In this document: positions 7,408-14,003 of the stretch, piece by piece
How the letters are laid out: every line of letters starts with the position of its first letter
How positions within the stretch are numbered: position 1 is the stretch's first letter
Assembly (NCBI GenBank): GCA_047637855.1
Contig: JBLJBF010000136.1
Coordinates: 1-17,659, forward strand
DNA: 17,659 nt
DNA from: Pseudoflavonifractor sp047637855
GTDB lineage: Bacteria; Bacillota; Clostridia; Oscillospirales; Oscillospiraceae
Reading direction: 5' to 3'
Translations under genes and position numbers: made by a program
The notes under the pieces: generated by a model
Database searches by the model: none
Told to the model about the DNA's origin: nothing
What the model saw: the letters and a program-made list of their open reading frames with translations, nothing else

Positions 7408-8712
7408 TTATTCCGCGCGCAGAGCGTCCACGGGCTGGAGGCCGCTGGCCTTGATGGCGGGGTAGAGGCCGAAGATGATGCCCAGAGCCACCGAGATGAG
7501 GAAGGCCCCGACGGTGAGAATGGGGCTGGGGATCAGGATCGTGCCGAAGGACAGCTTGCCCACCAGCAGCGTACCCAGATACCCCACGCCGATGCCGAAG
7601 ACACCGCCGATGCCGCAGATCATGGCGGCCTCGATGAGGAACTGGGCGATGATGCTCCGCCGCTCGGCGCCGATGGCCTTTCGGATGCCGATCTCCCGGG
7701 TCCGCTCGGTGACCGTGACCAGCATGATGTTCATGATGCCGATGCCGCCCACCAGCAGGCTGATGGCGGCGATACCACCGAGAAAGCGCTGCTGGATCTC
7801 GTTGGCCTCGTTGGTCTGGTTCTTCCAGGTATCCTGGGGATAGACCGAGAGACCGCCGTAGTTGGTGTTGATAATGCTGGAGAGAAAGCCCCTCAGGTTG
7901 GTGACGACTTCCTTGGTGGCGTCGGCCTCTTTGACCTTGACCACATACTCGTTGATGGGCTGGTTATCATTGAAGTAGCGGGTCATGGTGTGGGGCAGGA
8001 GGATCATGCGGTCCATCCGCTTGATCGAGTCCTCCATCCAGTAGGCGTCCTGAGAACTGCCCAGATCCAGTCCCGACGCCTTGCTCTGGTATACCCCCAC
8101 CACCCGGAAGGGGCGGCCGTTGATGGTGATGGTTTTGCCCACGGGGTCGGCGAAGGAGAAGAGGAACTCGGCGGTGGCCGAGCCCAGGACGCAGACCTGG
8201 CTCAGCTTCTCAATCTCCAGATAACTCAGATCCCGGCCCTTGGAGATGGTATACCCGTTGCACAGGCCGAACTTGTCGTTGCCCAGATAGATCTGGGGGT
8301 AGTTGTCCTGATTGCTGCCGCCACCCCCGCCCATGCTGCTCATCGCCATCTTGCCCATGCCGTTGTTCTGGTTCTGGGACAGGGTCTTGGACTCGTACTT
8401 GATGGTGGGGCTTGAGTAGATGTACCCCATGGGGGAGACGCCGGCCACATTGTCCAGCTTGAGGCAGTAGTCGTACAGCTTCTTGCCCACGTTGTTGTTG
8501 GAGCGGCCCCATTCATAGGCCGAGACATTGATGATATTGGTGCCCATCTTTTCGTAGTAGGCGTTGATGGCCATATTCTGCCCTTGGGCGTAGGACACCA
8601 GCACCATCACGGCCGCCAGGCCGATGATGATGCCCAGCATGGTCAGCGCCGAACGGCCCTTGTTGGAGAAGATAGACTTGGCCGCCATTTTGATCGCCTG
8701 TGCTAAATTCAT
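7408..8712 (-). CDS. MacB-like ABC transporter permease (FtsX/MacB family)
   Basis: A 434-residue permease. It has an N-terminal amphipathic segment and helix 1 at about 21-43 (SALTMLGIIIGLAAVMVLVS), a large extracytoplasmic MacB-type domain, and three C-terminal helices (about 310-335, 358-385, 395-418). The hallmark TERTREIGIRKAIGA follows helix 2, and the tail PAIKASGLQPVDALRAE is typical of the family. The extracellular domain contains a short Gly-rich stretch (MGGGGGSN). The ATG (8712-8710) overlaps the TGA of the ATPase gene in an ATGA junction, so the two are coupled. Members act as mechanotransmitters for substrates outside the membrane (peptides, lipoproteins, toxins); the substrate here is unknown. 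Its TAA stop nearly touches the repeat array. Confidence 0.92.
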   Translation of the reverse strand: MNLAQAIKMAAKSIFSNKGRSALTMLGIIIGLAAVMVLVSYAQGQNMAINAYYEKMGTNIINVSAYEWGRSNNNVGKKLYDYCLKLDNVAGVSPMGYIYSSPTIKYESKTLSQNQNNGMGKMAMSSMGGGGGSNQDNYPQIYLGNDKFGLCNGYTISKGRDLSYLEIEKLSQVCVLGSATAEFLFSFADPVGKTITINGRPFRVVGVYQSKASGLDLGSSQDAYWMEDSIKRMDRMILLPHTMTRYFNDNQPINEYVVKVKEADATKEVVTNLRGFLSSIINTNYGGLSVYPQDTWKNQTNEANEIQQRFLGGIAAISLLVGGIGIMNIMLVTVTERTREIGIRKAIGAERRSIIAQFLIEAAMICGIGGVFGIGVGYLGTLLVGKLSFGTILIPSPILTVGAFLISVALGIIFGLYPAIKASGLQPVDALRAE

Positions 8713-9404
8713 ATCCCCGCCTCCTGTCTGCTGTCGTCGAAGATGATGCGCCCGTCGGAGATGCGCACCACCCGCCGCGCGGTGGCGGCAATGTTGGTGT
8801 CGTGCGTGATAAGGATGATGGTGGTACCCTCCTCGTTGAGCTGGTGGAGGATATCCAATACGTGGAGACCGGTCTTGGAGTCCAGCGCGCCAGTGGGCTC
8901 GTCGGCCATGATGATGGGGGGGCGGGTGGCGATGGCCCGGGCGATGGCGGTGCGCTGCTGCTGTCCGCCCGACATCTCGGCGGGCCTGTGCTTCCAGCGG
9001 TCCTCCATGGCTACCCGCCGGAGGGCCTCCATCACCATGTCCTCACGCTTACCCAGGGGAACGCCCTGGTAGATCAGGGGCAGCTCCACATTCTCATAGG
9101 CCGTGAGGGCCGGGATCAGGTTGTAGCCCTGAAAGATGAAACCGATCTCCTTGTTGCGGATGTGTGCGAGCTGCCGGTCGCTCCGCTCGGTGATGTCCAC
9201 GCCGTCCAGCGTGTAGTCCCCGTAGGTGGGCAGGTCGAGACAGCCGAGGATGTTCATCAGGGTGGACTTGCCCGAGCCGGACTGCCCGATAATGGCCACG
9301 AACTCCCCACGGTCGATGGACAGGCTCACCCCGTCCAGGGCCCTGACCTCGCTCTCCAGGCCCTCATGATAAATTTTATAGAGGTCCTTAATGTCAATCA
9401 GCAT
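8709..9404 (-). CDS. MacB/LolD-type ABC transporter ATPase
   Basis: A complete 231-residue nucleotide-binding subunit. Walker A is GQSGSGKST (40-48, Lys46), the Q-loop lies around FQGYNL (91-96), the signature is MSGGQQQR (144-151, Met replacing the usual Leu), Walker B is IIMADEP (164-170, catalytic Glu169) and the H-loop is His201. The fingerprint DEPTGALDSKTG is typical of the MacB/LolD/FtsE branch. It would power the permease encoded immediately downstream through the 4-bp overlap. The adaptor gene ends 9 bp before this start, and an AGGGTG stretch across that junction probably serves as the ribosome site. In proteobacterial MacB the ATPase and permease are fused; separate subunits are usual in Firmicutes. 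Confidence 0.95.
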   Translation of the reverse strand: MLIDIKDLYKIYHEGLESEVRALDGVSLSIDRGEFVAIIGQSGSGKSTLMNILGCLDLPTYGDYTLDGVDITERSDRQLAHIRNKEIGFIFQGYNLIPALTAYENVELPLIYQGVPLGKREDMVMEALRRVAMEDRWKHRPAEMSGGQQQRTAIARAIATRPPIIMADEPTGALDSKTGLHVLDILHQLNEEGTTIILITHDTNIAATARRVVRISDGRIIFDDSRQEAGI

Positions 9405-9413
9405 GGCGTCACC

Positions 9414-11114
9414 CTAGCTCCATGCCTGTTCGACATAGTAGTTCACGAAGACGGTTTCGCCGCCGGTCAGGCCCTCGACGATCTCCACATTATAGTCGTC
9501 CGACAGGCCCGTCTTCACAGGTACGGCGTAGAACCCGTCGCTCTGGGCGGGATAGGCCGGAGGATTGTGGGGGTCGGAGGGGGGGATCTCCACGTCCACC
9601 GTGTTCTCGGGCCGGGTCTCGGCCTGGATGAAGACCACTGCCGAGGTGTTCCCGTCCTCGCCGGGGACGTACTTCACACTCTGCATGGGCACTACGATGC
9701 AGTTGTCCGACTGGCTGGTGACGAAGGAATAGTTGAGCCACATACCGGCGAAGAGGGTTCCGGAGGAGTTGTCTACCTCCAGCGTGACCGGATAGTTGGT
9801 CATGCCGCTGCCCATACTGTTGCCACTCAGGCTCATGTCGATCTTGGTGACGACGCCGGTGAACACGTTGCCGTTGTCCCAGGTGTTCAAGTTCACCGTC
9901 ATGCCGGGCTTGACAAAGGAGATGTTGCGGTCGTCCACCGTGATCTGGACAATCATGGACGCGTCGTTGGAGATGGTGATGACGGTGTCGCCGCTCTTCA
10001 CATCGGCCCCGGGGGACAGGGTGCAGGAGGTGACGGTGCCGTCGATGGGGGCCGTGGCGTTAAAATTCTCCAGGCCCTTCCTGGCCTCGGCCAGCTTCTC
10101 GTTGGCCGCGTCGATCTCGGTCTGCTTGGCCCGGATGCTGTCGTCCAGGGTCTCGGACGACAGGGTCAGCAGCACGTCCCCCGCCTTCACGTCCGCGTAC
10201 TGCAGAAGGTTGGAGGACAGCAGCGGCCCACCGGCCTCGGTCACGAGCTTGCGGCTCTCATAATACTCGGTCTGGCCGTTCTGGTAGGGGTAGATGGGGG
10301 CGCCGTCGCTCCCGGCAAGGGAGGCGGTGGCGGACATTCCCGCGGCCAGGGTGCCGGGATTGGGAAAGGACACCACCACCTCAAAGTGGTCGGCCCCCTC
10401 GGGCGTGATGTAATGGACCCTGTGGATGGCGTCCACCGTGCCGGTGAAGCTGCGCATCACCGCCGGAATGGACACGTCCACCGTCTGGCCCGCGTAGATG
10501 GCGCCGTCGTAGGCATAGCTGAAATAGAGGGAGAGCTTGAGCTTCCTGTCGTTGACCAGCGTGGCGACTGCCGAGTTCTCCGCGATCATGTTGCCCTGCG
10601 TGAACTGGCTCACCTCGGCGAGCTTTCCGGCAAAGGGCGCGCGCACCGTCAGGTTGGAGACCTGCTTATGAAGCGCGTCCAAATCCTTTAGGAGATTGGC
10701 CACCCGCTCCTGAGCCGCCTTGACCGCGTCCTCGGCGGCCTGGCTGCGGATCACGTAGAGGGGTTGTCCGGCGAACACCTTGTCGCCCACGTTTACCAGC
10801 ACCTCCTCCACCGTGCCGCCCTGGGTCAGCGCGATGGCGGCCGACTCCTTCGCCATGGCGTTGCCGCTGCCCTGCACCATGCTCTGGATGCTGGAGTATT
10901 TGGCTGTGTCCGTCTGCATCTGGCTGTTCACGGTCTCCTTTTTGGTCAGAAAACCGTAGAGAAAATACCCGCCCACGCCCAGAGCGGCCAGAACCACCAC
11001 AGCGATGATGGTGTTGCGGATGGTTTTTTTCTTCTTCCTTTTTTTTGCGATCGACTTCGGGGCGGCGGGTGCGCTCGGCGTCGTCTCCACAACAGGGGTT
11101 TCCAGTTCAGCCAT
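9414..11114 (-). CDS. MacA/HlyD-family efflux adaptor with two lipoyl/hairpin modules
   Basis: A 566-residue membrane-fusion-type adaptor. After a Pro-rich and then Lys-rich cytoplasmic start comes one transmembrane helix (about 33-55). Module 1 has a lipoyl half (99-124, GGTVEEVLVNVGDKV), a helical segment (125-155) and a second half (156-188, VRAPFAGKLAEV), then a beta-barrel (about 190-265). The pattern repeats: VKAGDVLLTLSS (309-320), helix 321-352, and TAPIDGTVTSCTLSPGADV (354-372), then another barrel and a C-terminal domain. A single-module MacA is about 370 residues. The start is ATG 11114, preceded by AGGAGG with 9-nt spacing; an in-frame ATG at 11144 has no such site. It is first in an operon with the ATPase and permease. 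In a Gram-positive cell it would extend through the wall or gather substrate at the membrane. Confidence 0.9.
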   Translation of the reverse strand: MAELETPVVETTPSAPAAPKSIAKKRKKKKTIRNTIIAVVVLAALGVGGYFLYGFLTKKETVNSQMQTDTAKYSSIQSMVQGSGNAMAKESAAIALTQGGTVEEVLVNVGDKVFAGQPLYVIRSQAAEDAVKAAQERVANLLKDLDALHKQVSNLTVRAPFAGKLAEVSQFTQGNMIAENSAVATLVNDRKLKLSLYFSYAYDGAIYAGQTVDVSIPAVMRSFTGTVDAIHRVHYITPEGADHFEVVVSFPNPGTLAAGMSATASLAGSDGAPIYPYQNGQTEYYESRKLVTEAGGPLLSSNLLQYADVKAGDVLLTLSSETLDDSIRAKQTEIDAANEKLAEARKGLENFNATAPIDGTVTSCTLSPGADVKSGDTVITISNDASMIVQITVDDRNISFVKPGMTVNLNTWDNGNVFTGVVTKIDMSLSGNSMGSGMTNYPVTLEVDNSSGTLFAGMWLNYSFVTSQSDNCIVVPMQSVKYVPGEDGNTSAVVFIQAETRPENTVDVEIPPSDPHNPPAYPAQSDGFYAVPVKTGLSDDYNVEIVEGLTGGETVFVNYYVEQAWS

Positions 11115-11146
11115 ATTTTGATTCCTCCTATGCTTGTTTCCCACCT

Positions 11147-11175
11147 ATTCTATCGGGGATAAAGTGGGAACACAA
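11147..11175 (-). promoter_or_regulatory. Candidate promoter of the exporter operon
   Basis: On the minus strand a TAGAAT -10 box (11152-11147, one mismatch to TATAAT) lies 17 bp from TTGTGT (11175-11170), a weak -35 with three of six bases matching. Transcription would begin near 11140 and give a leader of about 25 nt. A weak -35 next to a tandem operator fits an activator-dependent promoter, but the assignment is by consensus only. Confidence 0.45.
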
Positions 11176-11195
11176 CAACAAACAGGTAACAAATT

Positions 11196-11217
11196 CTTAA
11201 AGTTACCTTAAGGTTGC
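11196..11217. promoter_or_regulatory. 11-bp tandem direct repeat, likely response-regulator operator
   Basis: CTTAAAGTTAC is followed without a gap by CTTAAGGTTGC, giving 9 of 11 identical positions; a third start, CTTG, follows. Two sites one helical turn apart are the usual footprint of an OmpR/PhoB-family dimer. The repeat lies about 20 bp upstream of the candidate -35 of the exporter operon and about 200 bp from the murA promoter, so the exporter is the likelier target. The sequence does not match the WalR consensus TGTWAH-N5-TGTWAH, so a different two-component system, not in this window, is implied. Confidence 0.55.
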
Positions 11218-11420
11218 CTTGTGTTATTTAGACGACGCCAGGCGGAAAAAGGTTTCCAGCTCCACCCAGTTTTGCAGCGCTCCGCTTAAAAAAACAGGCC
11301 GGCCGAATAAAAAGAAGAAAGTTCGGGTATAGTGAGGATACGGCCCGAAGCCGCCGGCTGGCGGGCGGAAAGCGGCAGAAAAAATGAAAAAAAGCGCCTA
11401 TCCGCGCAGAACATAAAATT
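11218..11420. other. Intergenic stretch with no recognised feature
   Basis: This lies between the exporter's regulatory region and the murA promoter. It is richer in A and T than the flanks, with several A-runs on the plus strand. A 92-residue minus-strand frame runs through it and across the murA promoter, but has no convincing ribosome site and low-complexity content. I see no gene, RNA motif or clear promoter here. Confidence 0.5.
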
Positions 11421-11423
11421 GCT

Positions 11424-11451
11424 TTGATTTTGCAAAATTTTATGGTATAAT
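11424..11451 (+). promoter_or_regulatory. Extended -10 promoter for murA
   Basis: TATAAT (11446-11451) is a perfect -10, preceded by TG plus one base (TGG), the extended -10 signature. TTGATT (11424-11429) is a -35 at 16-bp spacing with four of six consensus matches. The surrounding 40 bp are AT-rich, in contrast with the GC-rich genes. It would give a leader of about 145 nt before murA. That leader contains GC-rich inverted repeats (for example AGCCGCGGCT, and GCGCC/GGCGC near 11480-11495) but no riboswitch class I recognise. It probably also drives walJ, rlmH and the downstream genes to whatever extent transcription passes the murA terminator. Confidence 0.85.
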
Positions 11452-11603
11452 AGCGGAGTATAAAGTAGAATGTTATGTCTGCGCCCAGGCGCGGGACATG
11501 GTTCATACATGGCAGAGCTTGCCTAGAGATAGAAAGGCCCGGCGCAGCCGCGGCTTGATGCCCCGGGAGGAGTGCGCCCGGAGGGAAGGTAGAAGGTGTC
11601 GGA

Positions 11604-12896
11604 TTGACAAAGTATGTGATAACTGGCGGGAGACCGCTTCACGGTGAAATTGAGATCAGCGGCGCGAAGAACGCGGCCTTGGCCATCATCCCCGCGGCTT
11701 TGCTGGTAGACGGCGCGTGCCGCATTGAAAATATTCCCCAGATCGGCGACGTAACCATGATTTTGACCATATTGCAGGAGCTGGGGGCCGACGTGCGCAC
11801 GGTGAACCGCACCACTGTGGACGTGGACTGCTCCCGTATCCGCAACGCCAGGGTGCCCCACGAGCTGGCGCGGAAGATCCGGGCCTCCTACTACCTGGTG
11901 GGCGCGCTGCTGGGGCGGTTCGGCTCGGCCCAGGTGCCCCTGCCCGGCGGGTGCGATCTCGGCGGCCGGCCCATTGACCAGCACATCAAGGGCTTTGTGG
12001 CCATGGGCGCAGAGGTGGACGTGCGCGGCGGGTATATCAACGCCCAGGTCAAAGAGGGCAAGCTGACCGGCGCCCAGGTGTATATGGACATCGTCTCGGT
12101 GGGCGCTACCATGAACGTGATGCTGGCCGCGGCCCTCGCCAAGGGGACCACGGTGATCGAGAACGCCGCCAAGGAGCCCCATGTGGTGGACGTGGCCAAC
12201 TTCCTCAACTCGATGGGGGCCGACATCATGGGCGCGGGCACCGATGTCATCAAGGTCCGGGGCGTGGAGCGCCTGTCGGGCGGGACCTACTCCATCATCC
12301 CCGACCAGATCGAGGCGGGCACCTACATGGCCGCCGTCGCCGCCGCGGGCGGAGAGGTTTTGATCAAAAACGTGATCCCCAAGCATTTGGAGTGCATCAC
12401 CGCCAAATTCCTGGAGATGGGCGTGAGCGTGGAGGAGCTGGACGACGCGGTGTTGGTACGCCGGAGCAAGCCTTTGGTGCGCACCAACGTGAAGACCCTG
12501 CCTTACCCCGGCTTTCCCACCGATATGCAGCCCCAGATTGCCGCCGTGCTCTGCCTGGCGGAGGGCACCAGCGTGCTCACCGAGGGCGTATGGGACAGCC
12601 GTTACCGCTATGTGGACGAGTTCCGCCGCATGGGCGCGCAGATTCAGGTGGACGGCAAGGTGGCTGTCGTCGAGGGCGTGCCCCATCTGACGGGGGCACC
12701 GGTCCGCGCCTGCGACCTGCGGGCGGGAGCCGCTATGGTCATCGCCGGCCTCGCCGCCTGCGGGGAGACCGAGATCGACTGCGTCCATCACATTGAGCGC
12801 GGGTACGAGGATATCGTGCGCAAGCTCTCGGGCGTGGGCGCCGCCATCCGCGTGGTGGTGCTGCCCGACGAGGAGCAGAAGCTGCAAATGGCATAG
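11604..12896 (+). CDS. murA: UDP-N-acetylglucosamine 1-carboxyvinyltransferase (MurA)
   Basis: A full-length 430-residue MurA. It transfers enolpyruvate from PEP to UDP-GlcNAc, the first committed step of peptidoglycan synthesis, in the cytoplasm. Diagnostic residues are in place: Lys22-Asn23 in SGAKNAALAI, the catalytic Cys117 in LPGGCDLGGRP (Cys115 in E. coli, the fosfomycin target), the following Arg-Pro, and Asp307 in FPTDMQPQ (Asp305 in E. coli). The enzyme is therefore predicted active and not of the Asp-type fosfomycin-resistant form. The start is TTG at 11604, with AAGGTG at 11593-11598 about 5 nt upstream, and the N-terminus TKYVITGG fits the family. Many Firmicutes have two copies (MurA/MurZ); which one this is cannot be told. 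It is the first gene after the strong promoter. Confidence 0.96.
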   Translation: MTKYVITGGRPLHGEIEISGAKNAALAIIPAALLVDGACRIENIPQIGDVTMILTILQELGADVRTVNRTTVDVDCSRIRNARVPHELARKIRASYYLVGALLGRFGSAQVPLPGGCDLGGRPIDQHIKGFVAMGAEVDVRGGYINAQVKEGKLTGAQVYMDIVSVGATMNVMLAAALAKGTTVIENAAKEPHVVDVANFLNSMGADIMGAGTDVIKVRGVERLSGGTYSIIPDQIEAGTYMAAVAAAGGEVLIKNVIPKHLECITAKFLEMGVSVEELDDAVLVRRSKPLVRTNVKTLPYPGFPTDMQPQIAAVLCLAEGTSVLTEGVWDSRYRYVDEFRRMGAQIQVDGKVAVVEGVPHLTGAPVRACDLRAGAAMVIAGLAACGETEIDCVHHIERGYEDIVRKLSGVGAAIRVVVLPDEEQKLQMA

Positions 12897-12905
12897 TGCG
12901 AAAGA

Positions 12906-12933
12906 GGGCGGCGGCGGATTGCCGCCGCCCTTG
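12906..12933 (+). terminator. murA terminator
   Basis: A 10-bp perfect GC stem (GGGCGGCGGC / GCCGCCGCCC) with a GGATT loop lies ten bases after the murA stop. It is followed by TTGATTGT, a weak U-tract, so termination may be partial and allow read-through to walJ. A close copy lacking the outer stem bases is found 200 bp downstream. Confidence 0.65.
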
Positions 12934-12944
12934 ATTGTCATATA

Positions 12945-13130
12945 CCTCCCAGCCTGAGGGCTCGGAGGGAAAGATAGTGTGAAAGGAAACCGTCAGGGTT
13001 TCCTTTCACGTGCAGGAAAACCACTTTTTGAAACTTCTTACGGTGTTTCAAAAAGTGCTCACATCCTGTCAAATAAGTCCTGCGGGACTTATTTGACAGG
13101 ATGTGAGCGGCGGCGGATTGCCGCCGCCCT
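12945..13130. repeat. Cluster of consecutive hairpins between murA and walJ
   Basis: Five inverted repeats follow one another. (1) 12945-12970: CCTCC-C-AGCC pairs with GGCT-C-GGAGG, with one mismatch. (2) 12979-12991 with 12997-13009: 13-bp perfect stem GTGAAAGGAAACC, 5-nt loop. (3) 13022-13034 with 13045-13057: 13-bp perfect stem CACTTTTTGAAAC, 10-nt loop. (4) 13057-13080 with 13085-13108: 24-bp perfect stem, loop TGCG. (5) 13107-13127: GCGGCGGC-GGATT-GCCGCCGC, a copy of the murA terminator stem. None ends in a proper T-run. Stems 2-4 are made of unrelated words, so this is not simple tandem duplication. The two terminator copies with similar 3' flanks (TGATTGTCATATAC and ATGATTTTACATAC) bracket the cluster, suggesting insertion of repetitive elements into, or duplication of, the murA terminator. 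Confidence 0.85.
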
Positions 13131-13158
13131 ATGATTTTACATACTGGAGGGCCTTCCC

Positions 13159-13989
13159 TTGTTTGAAGTCTGTACTCTGGCCAGCGGCTCGTCGGGCAAC
13201 TGCCTGCTGATGACCGACGGGCACACCCATATTCTGGTGGACGCGGGGATCTCGGCACGGCGCATCTGCAAGGCCCTGCGGGAGCTGGGCATAGAGCCGG
13301 GCGACCTTGCGGGTATTCTGGTGACCCACGAGCACAGCGACCATATCGCGGGCATCGCCACACTGACCAAGCAGCTGGCACTGCCCGTCTACGCGAGCCA
13401 CGCCGCCGGGCGGCAACTCGCCTATCGCATCGCCTTTCTGGACGAGTGCCTCCACACCTTCTCCCCCGGGGAGGGCTTTGAGGTGGGGCGGTTCGCCGTG
13501 GAGAGCTTTCCCACCCAGCACGACACCGAGCAGAGCGTGGGCTATGCCGTCACGAGCGGGGGCCTCAGGGCTGCCGTCGCCACCGACCTGGGCGAGGTGA
13601 CCGACGCGGTGCGCCGCGGTGTCCGGGGGGCCCATCTGCTGGTGTGCGAGACCAATCACGACGTGGAGATGGTGCGCTCCGGCCCCTATCCCTACTATTT
13701 GCAGGAGCGTATTCTGGGCGGGCACGGCCACCTGTGCAATGAAGACGGCGCGGCCCTGGCCCTGCTGGCGGCAGAGGAGGGGGCGAGCACGGTGGTGCTG
13801 GCCCATCTGTCGGCTGAGAACAACACCCCGGCCAGGGCCTACCACGCGGTAAAGACCCGGCTGGAGGCCGCGGGGGTGGACACCGGGCGGGACGTGCTGG
13901 TAGAGGTTGCCCCGCGCAGCGAGACCGGGAGAAGCTACCGGGTGGGTGAGCATGCTCACGCGTTGGCTCCGCTTCCGGTCACGCCCTGA
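13159..13989 (+). CDS. walJ: WalJ (YycJ) metallo-beta-lactamase-fold hydrolase
   Basis: A 276-residue cytoplasmic metallohydrolase of the YycJ/WalJ branch. The metal-binding motif THEHSDH supplies His57, His59, Asp61 and His62. Later ligand candidates are His121 (PTQHDTEQS), Asp143 (VATDLGEV) and the His in LAHLSAENN. The opening CTLASGSSGNC is characteristic of the family. In Bacillus this gene closes the walRKHIJ operon; its product is a nuclease-like enzyme linked to co-ordinating wall metabolism and replication. The start is TTG at 13159 with GGAGG at 13146-13150, 8 nt upstream. It is separated from yycI by 8.7 kb but stays next to rlmH as in Bacillus, supporting orthology. Confidence 0.92.
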   Translation: MFEVCTLASGSSGNCLLMTDGHTHILVDAGISARRICKALRELGIEPGDLAGILVTHEHSDHIAGIATLTKQLALPVYASHAAGRQLAYRIAFLDECLHTFSPGEGFEVGRFAVESFPTQHDTEQSVGYAVTSGGLRAAVATDLGEVTDAVRRGVRGAHLLVCETNHDVEMVRSGPYPYYLQERILGGHGHLCNEDGAALALLAAEEGASTVVLAHLSAENNTPARAYHAVKTRLEAAGVDTGRDVLVEVAPRSETGRSYRVGEHAHALAPLPVTP

Positions 13990-14003
13990 GAGGAGGCGCG
14001 GCC

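Noticed and set aside
6956..7465. Several 60-90-residue frames in the repeat array
   Set aside because: Their shared stretch (SDAAERKGK...GAAPGAFLRSRRSYTP) is simply the translated DNA repeat; no ribosome sites, and frames differ between copies.
8700..10691. 663-residue plus-strand frame opposite the ATPase and adaptor genes
   Set aside because: Antisense to two genes with complete family motifs; low-complexity His/Val/Gly-rich translation without a domain.
11228..11506. 92-residue minus-strand frame upstream of murA
   Set aside because: It covers the murA promoter, lacks a ribosome site and has no recognisable content.
11452..11603. Riboswitch or other leader RNA in front of murA
   Set aside because: The ~145-nt leader has GC-rich inverted repeats, but I recognise no known riboswitch core and no terminator/antiterminator pair.
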